Shown: positions 35,810 to 44,979 of the stretch, piece by piece
How positions within the stretch are numbered: the first letter of the stretch is position 1
How the letters are laid out: every line of letters starts with the position of its first letter
Assembly: GCF_022399565.1 (NCBI RefSeq)
Contig: NZ_JAJTUT010000001.1
Location: forward strand, 186,001 to 250,000
DNA from: Flavobacterium algicola
GTDB lineage: Bacteria > Bacteroidota > Bacteroidia > Flavobacteriales > Flavobacteriaceae
DNA: 64,000 bases
Direction: 5' to 3'
The notes under the pieces: model-generated
Databases searched by the model: none
Seen by the model: only the letters and a program-made list of their open reading frames with translations
What the model was told of the DNA's origin: nothing
Position numbers and translations under genes: made by a program

Positions 35810-36075
35810 CTCCGCTAGAAACTAACGGAGTGCGCCTCTCACACCACCATACGTACGGGTGACGTATACGGCAGTTCGCAAAGCGATGGGTTGAGTTCAA
35901 TGTAAACATCTGTCAAGGATTGATAGCCTTTTTGCCTTAGGCGTTTCAAAGTAATGGTTGAACCTAAAATAAGACTTTGCGCAATGCCCAACCGCCTTTA
36001 CGATTGCGACTAATTGCATAAGCATGGTCTTAGTCAACTCCCGATCGTATGAGATTCGTTCTCTTTCTCCCCGTT
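35810..36075 (-). pseudogene. ltrA: Remnant of a group II intron reverse transcriptase/maturase (3' end)
   Basis: On the minus strand, from about 36075, the frame reads GRKRTNLIRSGVD, then a stop (probably CAA to TAA), then DHAYAISRNRKGGWA, a one-base deletion, then AQSLILGSTITLKRLRQKGY and onward to a stop at 35839. This matches the C-terminal maturase end of intron-encoded proteins, where NLxxLGV..D.AY..SRxRKGGW..AQS is typical. Downstream, ACGTATGGTGGTGTGAGAGG followed by a CTCCG/CGGAG hairpin and TACTCGATTGG looks like intron RNA. The start and catalytic YADD region are missing. With one nonsense, one frameshift and a 5' truncation, it cannot be active. Confidence 0.7.
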
Positions 36076-36263
36076 CGCACAATTATCTACCCGATCACGC
36101 AAGTTTGTGCATACGTTCGCGCAGCTATTTATCTGTGACTGTATCAAATAACTAATAGTAAACTCTTGATCGAGCTACCGTGGAAGATCGCTTATCTGTT
36201 CAGTATCGCTCGAGACATACTTGTACAAAATGAAAATTTGAAGTTCTCAGCGGTAAATAAATG

Positions 36264-36338
36264 CATCTCGACTGTGCTCGATGGGACAGACGCACATCCA
36301 CAACAAGACGATTTGTCAAGTCGAGCGCAGTCGAGACT
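36264..36338. repeat. Inverted pair of the TCGAGCGCAGTCGAGA dispersed repeat
   Basis: CTCGACTGTGCTCGATGGGACA (read 36267-36288) and TGTCAAGTCGAGCGCAGTCG (36314 onward) are inverted copies with few mismatches, about 25 nt apart. Each copy is itself nearly palindromic. I recognise TCGAGCGCAGTCGAGA as a short dispersed repeat found in many Bacteroidetes intergenic regions. Confidence 0.6.
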
Positions 36339-36382
36339 CTCATTATACAGGTATGCGCAAATCACCGCGTAGATGATTCATA

Positions 36383-36467
36383 CAATCCGTTTTAATTCCT
36401 ATTTTGCTTTAGCGAATCTATACAATCAAAAAATTAGTATAAATCCGTGTTTTCGCTTTAGCGAATC
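36383..36467 (+). repeat. Direct repeat containing GCTTTAGCGAATCT
   Basis: Two copies share an AATCCGT start and a TTTTxGCTTTAGCGAATCT end (36384-36419 and 36442-36467). The second runs on into GTTTCATCTGCGTTC. The core GCTTTAGCGAAT can form a small AGC/GCT-type hairpin. No coding function is seen. Confidence 0.6.
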
Positions 36468-36602
36468 TGTTTCATCTGCGTTCCCTAAAGCAAAGAAGGA
36501 GTTATCTATAAATAAAAACACAAGCTCCTTAATTGATTTAAAAAAAAGTACCGTACCTTTAAAAAGAGTAGTATTGCTTACAACATAACACCTCAATTTA
36601 GT

Positions 36603-37007
36603 ATGAATTACCAAAATATTGCAGCTTCGACATTTAATGATGATACTGTTATTCAGATAAAACAATCTAACATTGCATTTGGTACAACATCAAAAAACAA
36701 CGGGACTTTGCCAAACCCCGCCGAATTATTTTTAGGCTCTTTTGCATCCTGCATTTTAAAAAATGTAGAACGATTCTCTGAACTGATGAAATTCACCTAC
36801 ACGGAAGCCACGACTGAAGTCAATGCTGTACGACTTGAAAACCCACCGAGAATGGATAATATTGAGTACAAAGTAGTCATCCACAGTTCAGACGGTAATT
36901 TAAATACTACCCTACTCAAAAAGAATATTGAGAAACACGGTACCATTTACAACACAGTAAAAGCAGTATGTACTATAACAGGAACTATTAGTATTGTTGA
37001 CGTTTAG
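36603..37007 (+). CDS. OsmC/Ohr family protein
   Basis: This 134-residue protein has the OsmC fold. The first conserved cysteine is Cys50 in LFLGSFASCILKN and the second is Cys123 in VKAVCTITG, the usual spacing for the peroxidase pair. It belongs to the OsmC branch rather than Ohr judging by PAELFLGSFASC. It should reduce organic hydroperoxides in the cytoplasm. It is followed after 57 bp by a HAD phosphatase gene on the same strand, with which it may share a transcript. Confidence 0.88.
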   Translation: MNYQNIAASTFNDDTVIQIKQSNIAFGTTSKNNGTLPNPAELFLGSFASCILKNVERFSELMKFTYTEATTEVNAVRLENPPRMDNIEYKVVIHSSDGNLNTTLLKKNIEKHGTIYNTVKAVCTITGTISIVDV

Positions 37008-37064
37008 AAGACCTATTACATTTTTCAGCTTTCCAAAAAATTAAAAATATTTAATACTAATACA

Positions 37065-37712
37065 ATGAATTACAAAGCAGTTATATTTGACTTAGACGGA
37101 ACCTTAGTCAATTCACTACAAGATATTGCAAGTGCTACAAACAAAGTTCTAACTAATAATAATTTCCCTACTCACCCTGATGAAGCCTACAACTTTTTTG
37201 TCGGAAGCGGATTAAGAACAACTGTCGCTAGAGCACTACCGCCGAACAGCAGTACTGAAGCTGAAGTAGACCGCCTTTATGCTCAGATGATGGAAATCTA
37301 CAGTCGCGACTGCACCATTTCGACCAAACCATATGACGGCATTGTAGCAATGCTTGATCAGTTGAAAACGCAAGGCATCAAATTAGCAGTGTTATCAAAC
37401 AAATCAGATGTGTTAACCAAAAAAATAGCATCGGAAATATTCCCTGACTATTTTGAAATAATACAAGGTTTGAGTGTCGAAGAATTAAAGAAACCCAACC
37501 CAACCGTAGCACTGCAGATGGCACAGCAATTAGGTTTACAACCTAGTGAAGTTTTATATGTTGGTGATAGCGGTGTAGATATGGAAACGGCAGTAAATGC
37601 TCAATTTTATGCGTTTGGCGTACTTTGGGGTTTTCGACCAAAAGAAGAATTAGAGGCCACAGGTGCGCAAATCGTAATTGGTCACCCTTCCGATTTACTA
37701 CAATTATTTTAA
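37065..37712 (+). CDS. gph: HAD hydrolase, phosphoglycolate phosphatase-like
   Basis: This 215-residue HAD phosphatase has motif I FDLDGTLVNS (nucleophile Asp9, Asp11), a helical cap domain, motif II LSNKSD, the motif III lysine in EELKKPNP, and motif IV VGDSGVDMETA. The cap type and length fit Gph/PGP-type enzymes, which dephosphorylate 2-phosphoglycolate from DNA 3'-end repair. Closely related PpaX and other sugar-phosphate phosphatases cannot be excluded from sequence alone. Confidence 0.88.
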   Translation: MNYKAVIFDLDGTLVNSLQDIASATNKVLTNNNFPTHPDEAYNFFVGSGLRTTVARALPPNSSTEAEVDRLYAQMMEIYSRDCTISTKPYDGIVAMLDQLKTQGIKLAVLSNKSDVLTKKIASEIFPDYFEIIQGLSVEELKKPNPTVALQMAQQLGLQPSEVLYVGDSGVDMETAVNAQFYAFGVLWGFRPKEELEATGAQIVIGHPSDLLQLF

Positions 37713-37818
37713 AAGCTTACTAGTCTAGATTACAATTCTTTTGTTTCATTCGAATTAAAATGTTTTTATAATTAAAGGGATTACTTTTCCAACTCACACA
37801 TCATAAAATAGTTACACC

Positions 37819-39252
37819 ATGAAAATTTTACTTACTGGCGCCACTGGATACATCGGAAAAAGAATATTACCCGCTTTAATTGAAGCTGGCCACGAGGTGA
37901 TCTGTTGTGTGCGCGATGCAAGAAGATTTAATCCTCCTGCATCGATCAAGAGTAAAATTTCGATTATCGAAATAGACCTTTTAAGTCCCAAATCGTTAGA
38001 AAAAATCCCAGCAGACATTGATGGTGCTTACTACCTAGTGCATTCGATGTCTGCTTCTTCAGATTATGAAACTTTAGAAAAACAATCGGCTATTAATTTT
38101 TGCAAAGCCTTAGATAAAACCAACGTACAACATGTTATCTATTTGAGCGGAATAGTCAATGAATCTGAGCTTTCACCTCATTTATCCTCGCGCAAAAATG
38201 TCGAAGAAATACTTGCTAAAGGAAGATACCACTTTACAGCGCTTAGAGCAGGAATTATAATTGGTTCGGGTAGTGCATCCTTTGAAATCATTCGAGATTT
38301 GGTCGAAAAGTTACCCTTCATGATTACGCCCAAATGGTTGATGACCAAATGTCAACCCATAGGTGTAACTGATGTTATTCTATTTTTAACCAAAACTATT
38401 TTCAACCCCAAAACTTTCGATCAAAATTTTGATATCGGTGGTCCAGATATTCTTACCTATAAAGAGATGTTGTTGGAATTTGCAGACGTCCGTAATTTAA
38501 AACGTAGCATCGTGATTGTTCCTGTAATGACGCCAAAACTATCTTCCTACTGGCTGTATTTTGTTACATCAACCTCTTACAGACTAGCTTCTGCGCTAGT
38601 AGATAGTATGAAAATTGAAGTCGTTTGCAGAAATCATGACTTAAACAACATATTAGGTATTGAGGCCTTAACCTACAGAGAATCTCTAAAAAAAGCATTT
38701 CTTAAAATTGATAGCAATTCCATTATTTCTAGTTGGAAAGATGCTTATGTGAGTAGTGGAAATACTATGGCAATATCCGATTTTATTAATGTGCCTACGC
38801 ACGGCTGTTTTATTGACCGTCGCAAAAAAGCAATTATTAATCGTGAGGCTACCATCAATAAAATATGGAGTATTGGTGGAGTGAACGGTTGGTACTACGG
38901 AAATTGGCTCTGGAAATCGAGAGGCTTTATGGATAAAATTGTTGGTGGCGTAGGATTACGTCGAGGACGTACAAACGTTAATGCACTTAATGTAGGTGAT
39001 GCGCTCGATTTCTGGCGTATTTTGTATGCAGACAAAGAAGAAGGTAGACTTTTGCTTTATGCCGAAATGAAATTACCTGGTGAAGCTTGGCTTGAATTTA
39101 AAATTGAAGACAATAAACTAACTCAAACAGCAACCTTTCGACCTTTAGGACTTGCTGGAAGACTTTATTGGTATGCCGTACTCCCATTCCATGGTTTTAT
39201 ATTTGAAGGAATGTTAAATGCGCTTACCAAAGTGGAACAATCAGTAAAATAA
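37819..39252 (+). CDS. SDR-type NAD(P)-binding protein with DUF2867 domain
   Basis: This is a 477-residue two-domain protein. Residues 1-290 are an atypical short-chain dehydrogenase/epimerase with LLTGATGYIGKRILPALIEA (glycine-rich nucleotide loop) and VQHVIYLSGI. Residues of about 320-475 are DUF2867, with the hallmark INKIWSIGGVNGWYYGNWLW and LRRGRTNVNALNVGDALDFW. This fusion is common in Bacteroidetes; its substrate is unknown. It is a single gene, convergent with the polysaccharide operon (21-bp gap to the next gene). Confidence 0.9.
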   Translation: MKILLTGATGYIGKRILPALIEAGHEVICCVRDARRFNPPASIKSKISIIEIDLLSPKSLEKIPADIDGAYYLVHSMSASSDYETLEKQSAINFCKALDKTNVQHVIYLSGIVNESELSPHLSSRKNVEEILAKGRYHFTALRAGIIIGSGSASFEIIRDLVEKLPFMITPKWLMTKCQPIGVTDVILFLTKTIFNPKTFDQNFDIGGPDILTYKEMLLEFADVRNLKRSIVIVPVMTPKLSSYWLYFVTSTSYRLASALVDSMKIEVVCRNHDLNNILGIEALTYRESLKKAFLKIDSNSIISSWKDAYVSSGNTMAISDFINVPTHGCFIDRRKKAIINREATINKIWSIGGVNGWYYGNWLWKSRGFMDKIVGGVGLRRGRTNVNALNVGDALDFWRILYADKEEGRLLLYAEMKLPGEAWLEFKIEDNKLTQTATFRPLGLAGRLYWYAVLPFHGFIFEGMLNALTKVEQSVK

Positions 39253-39273
39253 AAAATATTTTACGCTCGTCGA

Positions 39274-40737
39274 CTATTTTCTCACTTTCTTAAGTAATCC
39301 ATCAATCACACCATTAATTTCGGTCGAAATCACAAATTTATAATTCAGGTACAAATACACTACTGTAACGATTATTGATTTTAAAGCAATTCCGATTAAA
39401 GGATACAGCGGAAATTCCCAAAAATAAAAAGCTACAAAGAGTATTGCAGTCAAAATGATCGATGATATCGTTTGTTTGGAAAAAGGATATAAATCCATAC
39501 GTTTCACAACAAAAAGTAATTTGGCCAAACTATATAAAGTAATCGATAACAAAGTAGCAAAAGCAGAACCCGTAATACCGTATCTCGGAATAAAATACAT
39601 ATTAAGTACCACGGTCAAAAACACTAATAACAATCCCAAAAACAAAACCATTCGGTAGTATTTTGAGTTAAAAATGATGGCATTATTATTTCCTAAAATT
39701 AAATCAAAATATTTAGAGAGTCCAATCATGAAAACAACTCCGATTCCACCACTGTATTCTTCGGGTACAATTTGGTACAATTGATTGATGTTTACAAAAA
39801 TACACAACATCACAAAACCACCTACGACTTGTAAATTGATAGACGTTTTTTTGTACAAGCTATTCAACTCGTCATGTTTGTCTTCATGCATTAATTTGGC
39901 TGTAATAGGATACACAATTTGATGCATCGCGCGACTAGGAACAGAAATTACTAAGGCAATATAAGTGGCAACAGAATAGTATGCTATATTATCAATTTTC
40001 ATATATTGATTCAACATCAATTTATCGCCATCAAGTAGCAAATTGGCAACACTACCCGAGAGAATAATATAAAAAGTGTATTCTAAAATCTCCTTTACAT
40101 TAACTGGAATAACAAATTGAAAATTGGGCTTTTTAATTCGAAAAGCGTACCACATGGTAACAATCAAGGCAAGAAAGTAAATCGCTGCTGTAATGTAAAC
40201 AAACTCGATAGGTGTAATTAATTCGAAATAAACAGCCATCGTTGCAAAGAATGAAAAGATTCGTAGACCAACCTCTTTAATAAAATTCCCAAAAACCGAG
40301 TGCATGTGCACACGCGCCCATGCATAAAAAATTTCAAAATAAGCCATACATAATCCCACAAACGGAATCAACCAAATAAATTCTTTAACTACAGGATTCT
40401 TCTTGGTCACAAAATAGATGATTGTATCGAAATAGAACAAACCAATAAGTCCCAAAGGAATGCATAAAAGCAAAGGAAAAAGGACTGTAAAGGACAAAAA
40501 GCGTTCCCGTTCCTCTTCCGTTTTATATTGAGAATAGTATTTAACTAGGGTGTTTTGCATGCCAATTGCAAATAAAGGCATAATCACGTTGGCAGCAGAT
40601 AACACATAATTGGTAACTGCATAGTAGGTTGCACCGAGGAAAACTGGATATAAATACAAAGTATTTATAGCTCCTATTCCAAAACCCAAATACGTAATTA
40701 TGGTATTCTTTAACGACTGATTTAATACTACTCCCAT
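39274..40737 (-). CDS. Polysaccharide flippase (Wzx/MATE-like, O-antigen transport)
   Basis: This 487-residue membrane protein has about 12-14 hydrophobic helices spread along its length. The composition and N-terminus (GFGIGAINTLYLYPVFLGAT) fit the polysaccharide-synthase/flippase family (Wzx-like). It should flip lipid-linked glycan units across the inner membrane. It is the last gene in a minus-strand run from DUF4834 through YfhO and a glycosyltransferase, 36 bp behind the latter, so it belongs to an envelope-polysaccharide unit. Confidence 0.9.
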   Translation of the reverse strand: MGVVLNQSLKNTIITYLGFGIGAINTLYLYPVFLGATYYAVTNYVLSAANVIMPLFAIGMQNTLVKYYSQYKTEEERERFLSFTVLFPLLLCIPLGLIGLFYFDTIIYFVTKKNPVVKEFIWLIPFVGLCMAYFEIFYAWARVHMHSVFGNFIKEVGLRIFSFFATMAVYFELITPIEFVYITAAIYFLALIVTMWYAFRIKKPNFQFVIPVNVKEILEYTFYIILSGSVANLLLDGDKLMLNQYMKIDNIAYYSVATYIALVISVPSRAMHQIVYPITAKLMHEDKHDELNSLYKKTSINLQVVGGFVMLCIFVNINQLYQIVPEEYSGGIGVVFMIGLSKYFDLILGNNNAIIFNSKYYRMVLFLGLLLVFLTVVLNMYFIPRYGITGSAFATLLSITLYSLAKLLFVVKRMDLYPFSKQTISSIILTAILFVAFYFWEFPLYPLIGIALKSIIVTVVYLYLNYKFVISTEINGVIDGLLKKVRK

Positions 40738-40773
40738 GCTTTATGTATGCTTGCCAAGTGGCGTTGCGTGCTG

Positions 40774-42084
40774 TTATTGATTAAGAATTGTGACCAATTC
40801 TTTCGTTAAGTTTTTTCTAGAATATTTTTGTAAACCCACTCCATTTGATTGTAATTTACCTTCTAAAAACTGATTATAAAAGGTCAAAATTAGTGTTTTT
40901 AATTTCTCTTTTTCTGTATATCTAAAAAATACTCCAGTATTGGTTGCACTTATAATTTCAGCAAAATCTGAATCTTGTGGTCCAATGGCTATGATTGGTC
41001 GATTGGATACCATATATTCAAATAGTTTCCCTGGAATAATACTTTTGGTGTCTTCAGAATCTATTTCGATAAGTAACAAAACTTGCGATTTCTTTTGATG
41101 CATAATTGCCTCATCATGAGATACATATCCTAAATTATTCAAATAAGTATTTAATCCCTTTTTCGAAATTGTTTCTAACACCTCCTGACTGACAGCACCA
41201 ATCAATTTAATTTCGAGATTCTTATCAAAACCTGGAACTTCGGCGATTAATTCGATCAAGCTTTCCCATAAGATAGTAGGATTTCTTTCTGATAGAAAAG
41301 AACCAATATGTGCTAGACTAAATTTTGTGTCCAATATTTGATTGGCAACCGATTCGTTATCATAACCATTTGTAATTACCTCAATTGGTCGCTTGGTAAT
41401 CGTTTGAAATTCGGTTTTGGTGGTTTTGCTCGTTACAATAATTTGGTCCGCAGCATTTAGTATTTGATGTTCTAACTTCTTGTGTCTTTTGGCAGCAAAA
41501 CTTGACAATCGCAACGATTTATGATAACCTATAGTGGTCCAGGGATCACGAAAATCGGCAAACCATTTAACATCTAACTTTTGTTGTAAGGCAAGACCAA
41601 TTAAATGCAAGCTGTGTGGTGGACCTGATGTTACAATGGTATCAATATTATTCTCTTGAATGTATTTTTCTAAATAAGCCACAGAAGGTTTTACCCAGTA
41701 CTTTCTTGCATCTGGAATAAATAAATTACCACGAATCCATAATAAGATTTTATCTAATGTACCCTGCTGCTTTTTATTCGGAATAATGCCCGAACTAATC
41801 TTTTTGGTTTTGTTTTTCGAAAAAAATGAGGCCAATTGGTAGGGTTCAAAAATAGGCTGTTTTATGATAATTGCCTCTTTAGAAACTTCACTTACCAACT
41901 TTTGATCTACAATAGGATAGGTCGGATTTTCAGGAATATAGACTATTGGTTGAATACCAAAATCAGGTAGGTATTTGACAAACTTTAACCATCGCTGTAC
42001 ACCTGGACCACCTGCAGGCGGCCAATAGTAAGTGATAATAAGCACCTTCTTTAGCTCTTTTTTTCCAGAAACGAAATTTTCCAT
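40774..42084 (-). CDS. Glycosyltransferase (GT4-like)
   Basis: This 436-residue GT-B type enzyme opens with LIITYYWPPAGGPGVQRWLK, a signature of GT4-like proteins acting in surface-polysaccharide synthesis. The C-terminal half has the donor-binding EYMVSNRPIIAIGP region, preceded by GKLFEYMV. The sugar donor cannot be read from sequence. It starts 1 bp after the YfhO stop and precedes the flippase, so all three are one operon. Confidence 0.9.
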   Translation of the reverse strand: MENFVSGKKELKKVLIITYYWPPAGGPGVQRWLKFVKYLPDFGIQPIVYIPENPTYPIVDQKLVSEVSKEAIIIKQPIFEPYQLASFFSKNKTKKISSGIIPNKKQQGTLDKILLWIRGNLFIPDARKYWVKPSVAYLEKYIQENNIDTIVTSGPPHSLHLIGLALQQKLDVKWFADFRDPWTTIGYHKSLRLSSFAAKRHKKLEHQILNAADQIIVTSKTTKTEFQTITKRPIEVITNGYDNESVANQILDTKFSLAHIGSFLSERNPTILWESLIELIAEVPGFDKNLEIKLIGAVSQEVLETISKKGLNTYLNNLGYVSHDEAIMHQKKSQVLLLIEIDSEDTKSIIPGKLFEYMVSNRPIIAIGPQDSDFAEIISATNTGVFFRYTEKEKLKTLILTFYNQFLEGKLQSNGVGLQKYSRKNLTKELVTILNQ

Positions 42085-42085
42085 C

Positions 42086-44527
42086 TTATTTATTTCCTTC
42101 GTTCGAGCTTAGGTAACGTTTTCTTTCAAAGTAAACACCACTGACCAACAATAAGAAAATAAATGCATAACTGATTAAAGTAATCGTGCTACCTGTTTTA
42201 ATAACTTGAGGCTCAAATTTAAATTCGATTGTATGCTTTCCGGCTGGCACCATCATAGCTCTAAGTACATAATTTACAGGAAAATGACTGGTCAATTCAC
42301 CGTCAACATAGGCATTCCATCCTTTTTCATAGTAAATCTCAGAGAATACAGCTAGACCTTCGTTTGATGTTTCAGCTGTGTATTTCAAGTAATTAGGCTT
42401 ATACACATTCAGCGCTATTGTTCCTGTAGTATCTAGATTTCTTTTTAAACGAGCATTCTTAAATTTTGAACCGTATTTCTGAATATTAAAAATTGCAGCC
42501 GTTTTCGTGTCAAACTTTTCTAGAGACTTCATTTCGTCATTGGCCTTGTTTACCAGCTTAACATCATGAACAAACCAAGCATTACCATTTGCATTGGGAT
42601 TGCTTGTTGGAAATTCATTTCCTTCTTTATCCGTTTGAATCACATATTTTACATTCAACATGTTTAAAACCTGCATGTTGTTTTTTGAAATTTGATAGTC
42701 AAACAATTGCTGCATTCTTCTAGGTTTGGCGGCATGATATCCACCAACCGAATTATGAAAATATGATGTTCTTGCACTAGAAAAATTACCACTCACCTCA
42801 AAAACTCTATAGTGCGTAGTGTCTTTTAAAATTTCAATATCTGAAGGGGTTTCTTGAAAAGGAACTGCCACTTCTCTACCGCTTACAAAATCTGACGCGG
42901 CAACATATCTTTTATCTACAAAAAATAAGTCAGCAACCATAAACAACCCTACCAATATAATCGCTGTATTTTGAGCCAGTTTGTTTTTGATAACCATCCA
43001 GAAGATACCAGCAACTACTAATATAAAAAATCCAGAACGCAAAAGATCTGCACTATACAAACTCTTTCTATCAACCTTCAACGCATCTACAAAATCTGGA
43101 CCGTACGATTCCATAAAGTAGATATCACTACTTCCTGAGAATTGAAACAACCCTTTAGACAAAAATAAAATTGCAATAAAGCCAATACCTACTAATGTAG
43201 TTTTGATAAGTCCGTACTGTTGTTCTTTTTTATCTAATGTGAAAAAAGATTGCAATCCCATAATAGCAAGTACCGGAAAGCACAGTTCAAGAATCACCTG
43301 AATTGACGATACTGCTCTAAACTTATTATACAAAGGCACATAATCAATAAAAAAATCTGTCAATATCGGAAAGTTTTTTCCCCATGAAAGTAATAGGGCT
43401 ACTACTGCTCCCGATAAGAAAGCGTATTTAATCTTTCTCTTGTCTATAAACAAAGCCAATACCGCCAAAAAGAAGACCACGATACCAATATATGCAGGCG
43501 CAGCTACAATCGGCTGATCACCCCAGTAGGTTGGCATTCCCGATACAAAATCAGCTGCTTGGTCAGCAGGCACACCCTTGGATATCATAAACTGGTACAT
43601 ATTACTATCTGTACCTACGTTTTCATTATTAGAACCTCCAAAGAGACGTGGCGCAATAAGATTAAAACTCTCAGAAAGTCCGTAACTGTATTCGGTTATA
43701 TAATCTCTAGACAACGCACTTGAACTTGTATTAGGAGAACCATCTGGATTAAAACTTAATTCACTCTTACCTCTTGTGCTAAAATCAGCATATTCAGAAG
43801 TAGCCAATAAATTGGTAGCATTGGCTCCAATAGCTAAAATTCCAGCGACTAGTAAAACCCCGAATGATTGTATTAATGAAGGTAACTCTTTAGACTTGAA
43901 AGCCATATAGGTATAATAACCTGAAATTATCAATGAAAATATCAATAAATAATAGGTCATTTGAAAGTGATTGGCATTGATTTCTAATGCGGCAGCAAAT
44001 AAGGTAAGCAAACCACCAACAATAAATCGTCGTTGGTACACCATAATCAAACCAGCAATTACCAGTGGCATATAACCAATAGCATGTGCTTTGGCATTAT
44101 GACCAACTCCTAAAATGATAATAAGATAAGTTGAAAATCCAAATGCAATGGATCCAAAAAAAGCTTTGAGCGGATCAATTTTCAAGACCAATAATAGACC
44201 GTAAAAACCTAGAAAATATAAAAACAAATAATCGGCAGGGCGTGGTAGAAATCGAATAGCATCATCCAAAGCTCCTATGTAATCATGCGGATACTTTGCA
44301 CCTAGTTGATATGTAGGCATTCCGCCAAAAGCAGAGTCTGTCCAATAAGGTTCTGTATGAGTTGAAGCTCTAAAATCGTTTTGTTCCTTGGCCATACCCG
44401 TATATTGGGCTATGTCAGATTGAAAAATTTGTTTTCCTTGTAGAACAGGATAAAAATAAACTAGTGAAACAAGGATAAAACCAAATATGGCAAGTACATG
44501 CGGATAAAACTTCTGTATAATTTTCAA
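42086..44527 (-). CDS. YfhO family multi-spanning membrane protein
   Basis: This 813-residue protein has about 12 membrane segments in the first 560 residues and a short one near the C-terminus (TGSTITLISYAFIFLLLVSG). The loops after residue 560 (SDIEILKDTTHYRVFEVSGN) are soluble and periplasmic. This is the YfhO/DUF6541-like GT-C layout; in Bacillus YfhO takes part in glycosylating lipoteichoic acid. The N-terminal FQSDIAQYTGMAKEQNDFR and PYWTDSAFGGMPTYQ are conserved in Bacteroidetes members. It leads the glycosyltransferase-flippase operon. A -7 box (CAAATTTA, plus strand 44571-44578) lies upstream. Confidence 0.9.
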   Translation of the reverse strand: MKIIQKFYPHVLAIFGFILVSLVYFYPVLQGKQIFQSDIAQYTGMAKEQNDFRASTHTEPYWTDSAFGGMPTYQLGAKYPHDYIGALDDAIRFLPRPADYLFLYFLGFYGLLLVLKIDPLKAFFGSIAFGFSTYLIIILGVGHNAKAHAIGYMPLVIAGLIMVYQRRFIVGGLLTLFAAALEINANHFQMTYYLLIFSLIISGYYTYMAFKSKELPSLIQSFGVLLVAGILAIGANATNLLATSEYADFSTRGKSELSFNPDGSPNTSSSALSRDYITEYSYGLSESFNLIAPRLFGGSNNENVGTDSNMYQFMISKGVPADQAADFVSGMPTYWGDQPIVAAPAYIGIVVFFLAVLALFIDKRKIKYAFLSGAVVALLLSWGKNFPILTDFFIDYVPLYNKFRAVSSIQVILELCFPVLAIMGLQSFFTLDKKEQQYGLIKTTLVGIGFIAILFLSKGLFQFSGSSDIYFMESYGPDFVDALKVDRKSLYSADLLRSGFFILVVAGIFWMVIKNKLAQNTAIILVGLFMVADLFFVDKRYVAASDFVSGREVAVPFQETPSDIEILKDTTHYRVFEVSGNFSSARTSYFHNSVGGYHAAKPRRMQQLFDYQISKNNMQVLNMLNVKYVIQTDKEGNEFPTSNPNANGNAWFVHDVKLVNKANDEMKSLEKFDTKTAAIFNIQKYGSKFKNARLKRNLDTTGTIALNVYKPNYLKYTAETSNEGLAVFSEIYYEKGWNAYVDGELTSHFPVNYVLRAMMVPAGKHTIEFKFEPQVIKTGSTITLISYAFIFLLLVSGVYFERKRYLSSNEGNK

Positions 44528-44575
44528 TGTTAGAGCGTATTTATAGGTGGTTGTTCGAAATATTTGTGAGCAAAT

Positions 44576-44854
44576 TTAATCTATTTCTTCATAATCCACA
44601 TAATCCCCTACTTTTTTAGTTTCCTTAGGGTTTTTGGACGTCGTAGGTTGATAGTAAATATCGTTACTTGATTGCGTTTTATTCCAAGAAGGCTCTTGTG
44701 GTCTTTGTTGTTGATTAAAGTTTGTGCCCGCTTTTTCTACTACTTTTTTTAAGACCAAAGGCAAAAATAACTTTACCAAAAATTTAAAAACATAGTAAAA
44801 AGCGATAATATAAAATAAAGTTCTTATAAAACCTGTAAAAGAAGCTATTTCCAT
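44576..44854 (-). CDS. DUF4834 family small membrane protein
   Basis: This 92-residue protein has one or two N-terminal membrane segments (FTGFIRTLFYIIAFYYVFKF) followed by a polar Gln/Asn/Lys-rich tail (NFNQQQRPQEPSWNKTQSSN). It ends in KKVGDYVDYEEID, the short acidic C-terminus typical of DUF4834. No function is known. It is regularly found just upstream of YfhO in flavobacteria, as here, with a consensus -7 box (CAAAATTA at 44872-44879 on the plus strand) ahead of it. Confidence 0.85.
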   Translation of the reverse strand: MEIASFTGFIRTLFYIIAFYYVFKFLVKLFLPLVLKKVVEKAGTNFNQQQRPQEPSWNKTQSSNDIYYQPTTSKNPKETKKVGDYVDYEEID

Positions 44855-44934
44855 AATTGATTAATTTTGTACAAAATTAGCAAATCATACGGTCAAAATT
44901 AAACTATCGTCCTTAAATTAATGATAAAATATAG

Positions 44935-44942
44935 TACATTTG
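44935..44942 (+). promoter_or_regulatory. -7 promoter element
   Basis: TACATTTG matches TAnnTTTG exactly and lies 37 nt before the ATG at 44980. It sits in the divergent gap shared with the DUF4834 gene, whose own -7 box is at 44872-44879. Confidence 0.55.
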
Positions 44943-44979
44943 AATTTCTCGAAGCTATTAAACAATTAAAAATAATGCT

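Larger units (their letters stand above)
36076..36602. other. Non-coding accessory stretch with repeats
   Basis: No supported gene is present. Short open frames here overlap repeats and have no protein-like composition. The region holds an inverted pair of a dispersed repeat (36264-36338), a direct repeat (36383-36467) and, at the right, the presumed promoter of the OsmC gene (TACCTTTA near 36555, 7 of 8 to consensus). Confidence 0.5.

Noticed and set aside
35897..36082. 61-codon minus-strand frame
   Set aside because: It is a shifted reading of the intron reverse transcriptase remnant; the repaired frame gives the recognisable protein.
36264..36467. Possible CRISPR array
   Set aside because: There are only two copies of each repeat, the spacing is irregular and no cas genes are present.
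36166..36588. Two plus-strand frames of about 70 codons
   Set aside because: Both overlap dispersed repeats and have no start signals or recognisable protein pattern.
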